From the NCBI GenBank assembly GCA_015486505.1, contig WFRP01000121.1:1-11905 (forward strand): a stretch of 11,905 nucleotides of DNA, read 5' to 3'. The first letter of the stretch is position 1. Every line of letters starts with the position of its first letter. The position numbers and the translations under genes were made by a program. A model generated the notes under the pieces. The model saw nothing but the letters and a program-made list of their open reading frames with translations, was not told the origin of the DNA and made no database searches. Shown piece by piece: positions 1 to 5,998 of this stretch. Origin of the DNA: Pseudomonadota bacterium (lineage in GTDB: Bacteria > Desulfobacterota > Anaeroferrophillalia > Anaeroferrophillales > Tharpellaceae).

Positions 1-68
1 AAAGACGCAAAGGTATTTAAGTGATATTGTTCTTTTTTTGGTTTTCTTGGCGCCTTTGCGTCTTTGCG
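1..68. repeat. Inverted repeat of the CTTTGCGTC type
   Basis: AAAGACGCAAAGG at 1-13 is the exact reverse complement of CCTTTGCGTCTTT at 53-65, giving 13-bp arms around a 39-nt loop. The right arm contains a short tandem unit (CTTTGCG twice, 8-nt period), and the left arm may continue beyond the window edge. Similar CGCAAAGACGCAAAGG hairpins occur between genes in many unrelated bacteria as dispersed repeats; that is general recollection, not a search result. No coding potential was seen here, and the T-rich loop is not placed like a terminator tail. Confidence 0.6.
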
Positions 69-118
69 GGCATCTATAACTGCGCGAATATAATACAAAA
101 TATCTAACTCAGAAAGTT

Positions 119-178
119 GAGGTACTTATTTGCGGGCCGATAACTTTCTTTTGGGTTGCGGGATTATTCCCGCATTAG
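119..178 (+). repeat. Dispersed intergenic repeat, copy A (short form)
   Basis: This stretch shares its core with copies B (4581-4730) and C (8703-8826, other strand). The common parts are GTACTTATTTGCG, then (with B) GGGCCGRTAACTTTC, then a TTTGGGTTGCGGGA segment and a closing hairpin. In the hairpin, stem GCGGGA/TCCCGC (159-174) encloses a 4-nt loop here and different loops in B and C. Copy A lacks the left half present in B and C, and lacks about 25 nt that B carries in the middle. It lies between the first inverted repeat and elbB, and has no reading frame. Confidence 0.7.
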
Positions 179-219
179 GTTGGATTGTCAATGCGGCCTG
201 AAGTTTTTTCGGATATGAG

Positions 220-247
220 TTGAAAATAGTAAAAAATATTCGATAAT
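220..247 (+). promoter_or_regulatory. Candidate sigma-70 promoter of elbB
   Basis: TTGAAA at 220-225 and GATAAT at 242-247 are separated by 16 nt and each match the sigma-70 consensus at five of six positions. A start site near 254 would give a very short leader, with the ribosome binding site GGGAGGAG at 257-264 almost at its 5' end. A perfect TATAAT at 89-94 lies further upstream but has only a poor -35. Confidence 0.5.
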
Positions 248-273
248 AGAGTTAGTGGGAGGAGATTTGATTG

Positions 274-930
274 ATGGTTAAAGTTGGGATTTTATTGTCC
301 GGCTGCGGGGTTAATGACGGCTCCGAGATTCATGAGGCCGTTTTGACGATGCTGGCCCTGGATAAACTCGGGGCGCAACGGATATGTCTGGCGCCGAATA
401 TTGAACAGTGTGATGTAGTTGATCATTTTTCCGGAATCGCGGTTACGGAAACCCGAAATGTCCTGATTGAATCGGCCCGGATTGCCCGGGGGGAAATCAG
501 CGACCTGGCAACGGTTTCAGCCGCGGATATGGACGCTGTAATCTTGCCTGGTGGTTTCGGCGCGGCCCGGAATCTATCCGATTTTGCCGGTGCCGGAGCT
601 GCGGCCCGGGTGCAGCCGGAGGTCTTTAGTTTTCTTCAGGATATGCACCGGGCGCAAAAGCCGATTGGCGCGATCTGTATCGCGCCGGCGGTTGTCGCTT
701 TGGCTCTGGGCGAATTTAATCCGCTTTTGACGATCGGCAATGACCCGGCGACCGCCGCCGTTTTAGAATCTTGCGGGGCCCGGCATCAGGATTGTTCGGT
801 TTATGATATCGTTGTCGATCAAAGCAACCGAATTGTCACTACCCCGGCCTATATGTTAGGGCCAGGACTTAAAGAGATCTCTCAGGGGATTGACAAGTTG
901 GTGTGCCGGATAGTCGAAATGGCGGTTTGA
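274..930 (+). CDS. elbB: Isoprenoid biosynthesis glyoxalase ElbB (DJ-1/PfpI family)
   Basis: The 218-residue product matches E. coli ElbB (SCRP-27A) along its whole length as I recall that sequence. Shared segments are GILLSGCGVNDGSEIHEAVL at the start, TETRNVLIE near residue 60, LPGGFGAARNLS (91-102) and IVTTPAYML (187-195). The DJ-1/PfpI nucleophile elbow is GAICIAP, with Cys135 as the likely nucleophile and Glu19 as the partner acid. ElbB proteins have weak glyoxalase activity in vitro; the link to isoprenoid synthesis is genetic and the true role is uncertain. A TTG at 271 directly precedes the ATG at 274; I prefer the ATG, 9 nt from GGAGGAG and matching the usual M-K/V-K-[IV]-G start. 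The gene appears monocistronic, and the next gene has its own promoter. Confidence 0.93.
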   Translation: MVKVGILLSGCGVNDGSEIHEAVLTMLALDKLGAQRICLAPNIEQCDVVDHFSGIAVTETRNVLIESARIARGEISDLATVSAADMDAVILPGGFGAARNLSDFAGAGAAARVQPEVFSFLQDMHRAQKPIGAICIAPAVVALALGEFNPLLTIGNDPATAAVLESCGARHQDCSVYDIVVDQSNRIVTTPAYMLGPGLKEISQGIDKLVCRIVEMAV

Positions 931-990
931 CAGGAGTAAAATTGTTTGCTTTTTTAATGCTCTTCTGTTGCTTGTGGGTTACTTATTCGC

Positions 991-1019
991 TTGACAAGGT
1001 TATCGATATTTTATATACA
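991..1019 (+). promoter_or_regulatory. Promoter of the first tetraheme cytochrome gene
   Basis: A consensus -35, TTGACA (991-996), is followed after 17 nt by TATACA (1014-1019). TATATA at 1012-1017 is an alternative -10. The predicted leader is about 90 nt long and ends in a strong ribosome binding site, GGAGG at 1102-1106, 7 nt before the ATG at 1114. Confidence 0.6.
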
Positions 1020-1113
1020 GAACCCGGTTAGTGGAGATCCTGGATGCTTTGCTTAGGTTTGTGATTTTGCACAATAAGGTGCTTAAGTTATTAATTATTA
1101 TGGAGGATGTGTA

Positions 1114-1464
1114 ATGAAAAAGATTGTAATGTTAGTGGCAATGGTGGCTTTTCTGGCGGTAGCAGCGGTGGCTTTCTCTAATCCTGCGGCTCCATCCGGC
1201 GACATTAGTATGAAATGTAAAAAAGGAGTGGTCACTTTCAGTCATAAAATTCATATGGAAAAGGCCGGGATTAGTGACTGTAAAACCTGTCACCATAAAT
1301 ACAAAGGTGAAGGCGAGCCCCAGAGATGTGATACCTGTCATAAAGAGAAAAAAGATAAAGCGCCCAAGATAATGACTGCGGCTCATAAACAGTGTAAAGG
1401 CTGCCATAAAAAATCTAAAAACAAGGCCGCACCGACCAAATGTAAGGAATGTCATAAAAAATAG
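1114..1464 (+). CDS. Periplasmic tetraheme class III cytochrome c (c3-type), first copy
   Basis: This is a 116-residue exported, lysine-rich electron carrier. Residues 1-21 form a Sec signal peptide (MKKI, then a hydrophobic core ending AAVAFS). Four haem-attachment motifs follow: CKTCH (56-60), CDTCH (72-76), CKGCH (94-98) and CKECH (110-114). Exactly four further histidines, His44, His47, His61 and His91, are available as distal ligands, giving eight in all, as bis-His coordination of four haems requires. The FSHKIHM and CHH arrangement is that of the cytochrome c3/c7 family; four haems separate it from triheme PpcA-type c7. The family shuttles electrons in the periplasm of sulfate- and metal-reducing bacteria. 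The specific partner here is unknown. A close paralogue follows, and ResB/CcsA for haem attachment is encoded next. Confidence 0.93.
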   Translation: MKKIVMLVAMVAFLAVAAVAFSNPAAPSGDISMKCKKGVVTFSHKIHMEKAGISDCKTCHHKYKGEGEPQRCDTCHKEKKDKAPKIMTAAHKQCKGCHKKSKNKAAPTKCKECHKK

Positions 1465-1485
1465 TTGATTTTTTAGTGCTATTGC

Positions 1486-1519
1486 AAAAAGCCCTCTGTT
1501 GATAACGGAGGGCTTTTTT
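1486..1519 (+). terminator. Intrinsic terminator after the first cytochrome gene
   Basis: GCCCTCTGTT (1491-1500) pairs with AACGGAGGGC (1504-1513) around the 3-nt loop GAT, with one G-U pair, followed by a six-T run. Five A residues precede the stem, so it could also act in the other direction. Lying between the two cytochrome genes, it would lower expression of the second relative to the first unless readthrough occurs. Confidence 0.9.
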
Positions 1520-1542
1520 AACCTTAAGATGGAGGAAATGAT

Positions 1543-1914
1543 ATGAAGAAGATTGTAATGTTGGCGGCATTGGTGGCTTTTATCGCTATCTCCGCAATCG
1601 CTTTCGCTAACCCCACGGCCCCGACCGGTGAGCTTAAGGTTACGGAAATGATGAAGAGCAATAAAAAACCGCCGGTAATGTTCAGCCACGCCAAACATGC
1701 TGAGGCCGTGCCGGATTGTAAAACCTGTCATCATACCTGGGATGGTAAGGCAAATCCGGAAAAATGCAGCAAATGTCACACCGGCCGGAAATCCGGCAAA
1801 AAAGATAATATGAAGAATACCATGCATAAAAAGTGCAAGGGTTGTCATAAAGAACTGAAGAAAGCGGGCAAGAAACATGGCCCGACCAGCTGTAAAAAAT
1901 GTCATAAAAAATAG
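1543..1914 (+). CDS. Periplasmic tetraheme class III cytochrome c (c3-type), second copy
   Basis: The 123-residue product is a paralogue of the protein encoded just upstream, with nearly the same signal peptide (MKKIVMLAALVAF, then AIAFANP). Haem motifs are CKTCH (59-63), CSKCH (75-79), CKGCH (98-102) and CKKCH (117-121). Distal ligand candidates are His49, His52, His64 and His95, at spacings equivalent to the first copy; His112 is extra. The copies differ most between motifs two and four, where this one has longer Lys/Gly-rich linkers, which may change redox potentials or partner binding. The ATG at 1543 is 7 nt after GGAGG (1531-1535); the earlier ATG at 1538 is closed at once by TGA. No separate promoter is obvious between the upstream terminator and this gene, so it probably relies on readthrough. 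Confidence 0.93.
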   Translation: MKKIVMLAALVAFIAISAIAFANPTAPTGELKVTEMMKSNKKPPVMFSHAKHAEAVPDCKTCHHTWDGKANPEKCSKCHTGRKSGKKDNMKNTMHKKCKGCHKELKKAGKKHGPTSCKKCHKK

Positions 1915-1940
1915 TTGATTGCCGGACTAGGAATGTATAT

Positions 1941-1973
1941 AAAGGGCATCTCGTAAATGAGATGTCCTTTTTT
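1941..1973 (+). terminator. Intrinsic terminator after the second cytochrome gene
   Basis: GGGCATCTC (1944-1952) pairs with GAGATGTCC (1959-1967), with one G-U pair and a 6-nt loop; flanking A/T residues extend the stem and lead into six T residues. It separates the cytochrome pair from resB. TTGACG at 1975-1980 with TAGAAA at 1999-2004 could be a weak resB promoter. Confidence 0.88.
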
Positions 1974-2034
1974 GTTGACGCTTTAAGGTTGGGCGTGTTA
2001 GAAAGGGTTAAACTGTACTGGAAAGGTATTAAAA

Positions 2035-3429
2035 TTGACTGAGAAGAAAAATGTAAAGCCGAAGAGTTTGGCGACAGGCCGGATTACGGCCTTTTTTGCG
2101 TCACTGAAATTAACCATATTTCTCTTGATTCTGCTGGCGCTGGTATCGATTATCGGGACCGTAATCCCCCAGAATCAGATGCCGGCCGAGTACCTTAAGT
2201 TTTATAAGGAATCGACTTACACAACCCTTAAGGCGATTGGTTTTCTCGATATGTACCACTCCTGGTGGTTTGTGCTGATTCTGGCGCTTCTGGCGCTCAA
2301 CCTGATCGTCTGTTCGCTGAAGCACTTTCCTAGGACCTGGCGTTTTTTCGCAAAACCGACCCGGTTACTGGATCGGGATCTGGAGAAGGCCGCGAATCTG
2401 ATCTGGCATTCTCCGGGGAAGAAAAAATGGCCTGAGCCCGCCGGCCTTTTACCACAGCTCAAAACTTTGTGGCCCGGGAAATGGTGTCTGACTGAGCATC
2501 AGGGTGAGCGCGGCCCTGAATTTCATTATGCCGGGGAGAAAGGCTGCTGGTCGCGTCTGGGCTATTATTTTGTGCACTTGAGTATTCTGGTTATTTTTGC
2601 CGGGGGCATCATCGGCTCGTTATTCGGCGTCAAAGGTTTTGTCAATATCCCTGAAGGCGAGAAGGTTTCATCATTTTATACTTACGGGGCTCAGCAGACC
2701 TCGATCGCGTTGGGATATCAGGTTGAGTGTCGGGATTTTACGGTTGAATTTTATGAGAGCGGCAGGCCGAAAGAGTATTCCAGTGATCTGGCAATCTACG
2801 ATGACGGCAAACTGGTCAAAGAGAAACGGATTGAGGTTAATCATCCGCTTTCTTATAAAGGCTTTACTTTTTATCAGTCAAGTTACGGTGCCTACGGCGG
2901 CGCGGTTGAGCTTGAGTTGAATTTTCGGGAAAGCGGTTTAGTTTTGCCGCTGAAGCTTGAGGTTGGTAAGCCGCTGCGGCTGCCGGAGAAATGGGGTTGG
3001 ATTGAGGTTCTCAAATATGATGAAAACTATATGCGGATGGGCCCGGCGGTAATGGTGTTACGGGATCCCGGCAACGGGGTCAAGCCGTATCGGTTTCAGG
3101 TTTTTCAGCGCTACCCCAAATTTGGCGAGCAGAACAGCAAGACCGGGGAGTTCTGTGTTTTCAAGGATATCGAGCAGCGTTACTATACCGGCCTGCAGGT
3201 CAATAAAGATCCCGGAGTCTGGATTGTCTGGTTGGGCTGTATTATGATGATTCTGGGGCTCTTTGTTGCCTTCTTTATGTCGCATCGGCGCCTCTGGCTG
3301 CGGCTGGCGCCGGCGAACGATAATCCGGAGCGGCTGGAACTGGTTTTTGTCGGTAACGCCAATAAGAATCAGCCGGCCTTCGCTGCCGAATTTCAAGAGT
3401 TAGTGAAAAAAATCAAGGCCTGGAAGTAG
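2035..3429 (+). CDS. resB: Cytochrome c biogenesis protein ResB/Ccs1 (system II)
   Basis: The 464-residue ResB-family membrane protein partners CcsA in the system II synthase, which moves haem across the membrane and joins it to CXXCH apocytochromes. Membrane segments are seen near residues 23-43, 77-95, 175-197 and 394-415, with a large periplasmic domain between the third and fourth. That domain contains the family block VNHPLSYKGFTFYQSSYG (268-285). His181, in the third helix (FVHLSILVIF), matches the conserved membrane histidine of ResB/CcsB proteins. The start is TTG at 2035, 8 nt after GGAAAGG; no in-frame ATG lies before the first helix, and the residues after the TTG form a short Lys-rich cytoplasmic lead. 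Length is normal for the family. It sits just after two tetraheme cytochrome genes, its likely substrates, and 30 nt before ccsA. Confidence 0.94.
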   Translation: MTEKKNVKPKSLATGRITAFFASLKLTIFLLILLALVSIIGTVIPQNQMPAEYLKFYKESTYTTLKAIGFLDMYHSWWFVLILALLALNLIVCSLKHFPRTWRFFAKPTRLLDRDLEKAANLIWHSPGKKKWPEPAGLLPQLKTLWPGKWCLTEHQGERGPEFHYAGEKGCWSRLGYYFVHLSILVIFAGGIIGSLFGVKGFVNIPEGEKVSSFYTYGAQQTSIALGYQVECRDFTVEFYESGRPKEYSSDLAIYDDGKLVKEKRIEVNHPLSYKGFTFYQSSYGAYGGAVELELNFRESGLVLPLKLEVGKPLRLPEKWGWIEVLKYDENYMRMGPAVMVLRDPGNGVKPYRFQVFQRYPKFGEQNSKTGEFCVFKDIEQRYYTGLQVNKDPGVWIVWLGCIMMILGLFVAFFMSHRRLWLRLAPANDNPERLELVFVGNANKNQPAFAAEFQELVKKIKAWK

Positions 3430-3459
3430 CTACAGGTTATATATGTTAAGGAACTGACG

Positions 3460-4305
3460 ATGAATACTTATATTTTTAGTATTGTTACTTTTGTTTATAT
3501 GGCGGCAATGGTCGTTTTTGTCGCCTATCTGGCTTTTCGTAAACCGCTGGTCGCCCGGGTGGCAACCGTAATTATGACCGCGGGCTGGCTCGCGCAAACG
3601 GCAGCGATCGGTTTGCGCTGGTATGAATCGTATGAGATGGGTATCGGCCACGCGCCGATGTCCAACCTCTATGAGTCATTGGTTTTTTTCTCCTGGACGA
3701 TTATTTTGCTCTATCTTTTTATCCAGTATAAATACAAGATCAAGATACTGGGGGCTTTTGTGACGCCGTTTGCTTTTCTCGGCATGGCTTATGCCTCAAT
3801 CTCTCCCAGTGTTAATGAGACGATTCAGCCTCTGGTGCCGGCACTGCAGAGTAACTGGCTGATTTCGCACGTGGTTACCTGTTTTCTCGGTTATGCCGCG
3901 TTTGCGGTCTCCTGCGGTGTGAGTTGTACCTATATTCTGAAAAAACGTTACGAAGACCGCCAGGCTACTGGCGGGGTTTTGGGGGCGTTTCCCGCGTCCG
4001 GGGTTCTGGATGAATTGATTTACAAGACTATTGCCATCGGTTTTCCGCTGTTGACGATCGGGATTGTTACCGGTGCCGCCTGGGCTAATTACGCCTGGGG
4101 GACCTATTGGAGTTGGGACCCGAAAGAGACCTGGTCATTGATTACCTGGTTTATCTATGCCGCCTTTCTCCATGCCCGGGTCACCCGGGGCTGGCGCGGG
4201 GTCAAGGCGGCGGTGCTCTCGATTGTCGGTTTTGTCGCGGTTATCTTCACCTATCTCGGGGTTAACCTGCTGCTTTCGGGGCTCCACAGCTACGGTGGTG
4301 GTTGA
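3460..4305 (+). CDS. ccsA: Cytochrome c synthase subunit CcsA/ResC (haem-handling protein, system II)
   Basis: This 281-residue polytopic membrane protein belongs to the haem-handling family defined by the WWD motif. The tryptophan-rich block is at residues 208-230 (WANYAWGTYWSWDPKETW), with the conserved WSWDPKE core. External histidines His137 (LISHVV) and His276 (GLHSYG) flank it as expected for the haem ligands on the periplasmic face, and His238 (FLHAR) fits the conserved membrane histidine. GHAPMSNLYES (63-73) is another family signature. About eight membrane helices are visible. The ATG at 3460 is 7 nt after TAAGGA. It is co-transcribed with resB in all likelihood. No good terminator directly follows; the first strong one is at 4752. 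In Gram-negative naming this gene is also called ccsB or ccmC-like, so the symbol varies between annotations. Confidence 0.94.
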   Translation: MNTYIFSIVTFVYMAAMVVFVAYLAFRKPLVARVATVIMTAGWLAQTAAIGLRWYESYEMGIGHAPMSNLYESLVFFSWTIILLYLFIQYKYKIKILGAFVTPFAFLGMAYASISPSVNETIQPLVPALQSNWLISHVVTCFLGYAAFAVSCGVSCTYILKKRYEDRQATGGVLGAFPASGVLDELIYKTIAIGFPLLTIGIVTGAAWANYAWGTYWSWDPKETWSLITWFIYAAFLHARVTRGWRGVKAAVLSIVGFVAVIFTYLGVNLLLSGLHSYGGG

Positions 4306-4580
4306 TAACTCTTCTGTTTGTGGTTTATTCGTAACTATTCAGCCGAATCCGGGGTCGGGCGCGGCTTTTCTCCGCTAGGCGTTAAGATTTCTGTTTTTCC
4401 CGCACTCGCTTTCGCCCGCACTGCAAGGGTACTTCCGTTGGGCGCATGCAAAATTCGCTTACGCTCAGACAGTTGCAATGCCTATGGGCTCCCGCTCGCT
4501 TTCGAAAAACGACGAAATCTTTCCGCAACCGCTCCGAAAAACCACCCCCGTCCCCTCCTGAAAGAGGGGAGATAGAATTT
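4306..4580. other. Intergenic stretch with no convincing gene, ending in a C-rich hairpin
   Basis: Short open frames exist on both strands (4318-4575 +, 4382-4609 -) but have no ribosome binding site, family resemblance or sensible composition. The sequence repeats short words: CACTCGCTTTCGCCCGCACTG near 4404 resembles CCGCTCGCTTTCG near 4492. It ends in a clean hairpin at 4551-4570 (TCCCCTC, loop CTGAAA, GAGGGGA) preceded by a C-run and without a T-tract. The look is that of dispersed intergenic repeat DNA between the cytochrome-maturation and glycolytic clusters; this is an inference. Confidence 0.5.
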
Positions 4581-4730
4581 AGTACCTTACAGGTTATTTT
4601 CGGCACCAAAAAAAAGATTTAATAACCAGAAAATGTTCTGATAAGAGTACTTATTTGCGACCATCGGAAGTGCCCCTGGGTACGGGCCGGTAACTTTCTT
4701 TTGGGTTGCGGGAGTTTGTTCCCGCATTAG
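4581..4730 (+). repeat. Dispersed intergenic repeat, copy B (full-length form)
   Basis: This is the longest of three copies. Reading along the + strand it shows AGTACCTTACAGGTTATTTTC, an A-rich tract, the small hairpin CAGAA-AATG-TTCTG (4627-4640), GATAAGAGTACTTATTTGCG, a stretch of about 25 nt unique to this copy, GGGCCGGTAACTTTC, and the hairpin GCGGGA-GTTTGT-TCCCGC (4708-4725) followed by ATTA. The reverse complement of 8703-8826 aligns with it over both halves; 119-178 aligns with the right half. Stems are kept while loops differ, pointing to an element maintained for its RNA or DNA fold rather than a chance similarity. Confidence 0.8.
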
Positions 4731-4751
4731 CTGAATAGTTAGATTTGTTCT

Positions 4752-4789
4752 AAAAAAACGTCGTAATCTGGGATCGCGGCGTTTTTTTT
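4752..4789 (+). terminator. Intrinsic terminator with no gene directly upstream
   Basis: After seven A residues, ACGTCG (4758-4763) pairs with CGGCGT (4777-4782), and inner bases ATC/GAT extend the stem around the loop TGG. Eight T residues follow. The nearest upstream stop codon is that of ccsA, 447 nt away, so the signal either ends a long resB-ccsA transcript or ends a short RNA transcribed through repeat copy B. Confidence 0.85.
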
Positions 4790-4810
4790 GTTTGCGGGTT
4801 TTATCATTGA

Positions 4811-4839
4811 TTGACTAATCGATGATTTTGTGAAATAAG
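4811..4839 (+). promoter_or_regulatory. Candidate promoter of the gap-pgk-tpiA operon
   Basis: TTGACT (4811-4816) and AATAAG (4834-4839) are 17 nt apart, and TG at 4831-4832 provides an extended -10 element. It lies just downstream of a terminator and would give a leader of about 125 nt before gap, containing the hairpins described at 4873-4920. Confidence 0.45.
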
Positions 4840-4872
4840 AGGCGCCGGTGAAAATATGGTGTGAGATTGATT

Positions 4873-4920
4873 GAGCGGCCAGCTTACCTGGCGCTCGGTT
4901 GAGCGAAATTTACTTTTTTT
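4873..4920 (+). promoter_or_regulatory. Structured gap leader with two mutually exclusive hairpins
   Basis: GAGCG-G-CCAG (4873-4882) can pair with CTGGCGCTC (4888-4896), with one bulged G and loop CTTAC. The same CGCTC (4892-4896) can instead pair with GAGCG (4901-4905) around loop GGTT, a shorter hairpin followed 7 nt later by a run of T residues (4913-4919). The layout resembles an antiterminator/terminator switch, but the second stem is only 5 bp and the T-run is displaced, so attenuation is a guess. CAGCTTAC recurs at 4932. Confidence 0.3.
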
Positions 4921-4971
4921 GAGACTGCAGTCAGCTTACGGCGATTGCGGGTCAGGTTCCGGGAGGATGAG

Positions 4972-5988
4972 ATGGCGGTAAAGGTTGCGCTTAATGGTTT
5001 TGGCAGGATTGGCAGGGATTGTTTGCGGGCGGCGGCAACTGATGATCGGTTTGCTTTTAAGGCAATCGTCAGTACCACTGATGACGCGCGGACGATGGCT
5101 CATCTTTTGAAGTATGATTCAGTTGCCGGCCGGCTTGATGTTGAGGTTGTTGCCGGAGATAAGTTTTTGCTGGTTAACGGTCAGCGGATTGAGCTGATTG
5201 CCAGCCGTGATCCCAAAGATGTGCCCTGGCAGAAACTGGGTGTTGACATTGTGATGGAGTGTTCCGGACTCTATCGTACCCGGGACAAGGCGGCGGTATT
5301 TCTGGATCTCGGGGTTAAACGGGTAGTGGTCTCGGCCCCGGTTAAAAAAGCGGACGCGACGATTGTCTTAGGGGTAAATGAAAAGGTTTTTGCTGCCGAT
5401 AAGGATTTTATTGTTTCGAATGCTTCCTGTACGACTAACTGCCTGGCCCCGGCGGCTAAAGTGATGCTGGAGAATTTCGGTTTTAAGCGCGGAATGATGA
5501 CCACAATCCACTCCTATACCCGGGATCAGCAGATTCTGGATTCGCGGCATAAAGACCTGCGTCGGGCGCGGGCGGCGGCGCTGTCGATGATTCCGACAAC
5601 CACCGGGGCCGCAGCCGCCGTCGGAATGGTGCTGCCGGCCTTGAAGGGCAAGATTGACGGGCTCGCGGTGCGGGTGCCGACCCCGAACGTATCGATGGTT
5701 GATCTGGTTTTTGAGAGCGAAAAAGATGCCGATATTGAGGCCGTAAATAATGCCTTTCGCCAGGCGGCCGCCAATGAACTTAAAGGGATTCTCGCGGTTT
5801 CGGATGAACCTTTGGTCTCGCTCGATTTTAACCATAATCCCAATTCATCAATTATCGATGCGCCGTTAACCAATGTTATCGGTGGTAATATGATCAAAAT
5901 TATGGCCTGGTACGATAATGAATGGGGTTATGCCAACCGGCTTAATGATTTAACCCTTTATGTCGCCGGGAAAACCGGGCTGGATTAA
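4972..5988 (+). CDS. gap: Glyceraldehyde-3-phosphate dehydrogenase, type I
   Basis: The 338-residue enzyme oxidatively phosphorylates glyceraldehyde 3-phosphate to 1,3-bisphosphoglycerate, in either direction depending on metabolism. The Rossmann start is VALNGFGRIGR (5-15). The active site is ASCTTNC with catalytic Cys153, assisted by His180 in TTIHSYT. HKDLRRARAAALSMIPTTTG (193-212) and WYDNEWGYANR (313-323) are further signatures. At the end of the second strand the usual Asn-Asp that binds the NAD ribose is replaced by Ser34-Thr35 (AIVSTTDDART), so cofactor choice may not be strictly NAD. The start is ATG 4972, 5 nt after GGAGG (4962-4966); an in-frame TTG at 4945 adds nine residues absent from the family and lacks a binding site. 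It heads the operon, 10 nt before pgk. Confidence 0.96.
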   Translation: MAVKVALNGFGRIGRDCLRAAATDDRFAFKAIVSTTDDARTMAHLLKYDSVAGRLDVEVVAGDKFLLVNGQRIELIASRDPKDVPWQKLGVDIVMECSGLYRTRDKAAVFLDLGVKRVVVSAPVKKADATIVLGVNEKVFAADKDFIVSNASCTTNCLAPAAKVMLENFGFKRGMMTTIHSYTRDQQILDSRHKDLRRARAAALSMIPTTTGAAAAVGMVLPALKGKIDGLAVRVPTPNVSMVDLVFESEKDADIEAVNNAFRQAAANELKGILAVSDEPLVSLDFNHNPNSSIIDAPLTNVIGGNMIKIMAWYDNEWGYANRLNDLTLYVAGKTGLD

Positions 5989-5998
5989 GGGGAGTGCC

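Noticed and set aside
1132..1905. 257-codon open frame on the minus strand across both cytochrome genes
   Set aside because: It is antisense to two unmistakable haproteins with CXXCH motifs, crosses a terminator, and owes its length to the Lys-rich codon composition opposite. No ribosome binding site or family resemblance.
3431..3440. TACAGGTTAT upstream of ccsA as a fourth copy of the dispersed repeat
   Set aside because: Only about 10 nt match copies B and C and neither hairpin is present; chance is the simpler explanation.
4318..4609. Small frames on both strands in the ccsA-gap intergenic region
   Set aside because: No ribosome binding sites; sequence is repetitive and hairpin-rich; products resemble spurious translations of intergenic repeats.
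5368..5897. Overlapping minus-strand frames of 155 and 123 codons inside gap
   Set aside because: They are shadows of the GAPDH coding sequence, with low-complexity Ser/Ala/Arg-rich products and no initiation signals.
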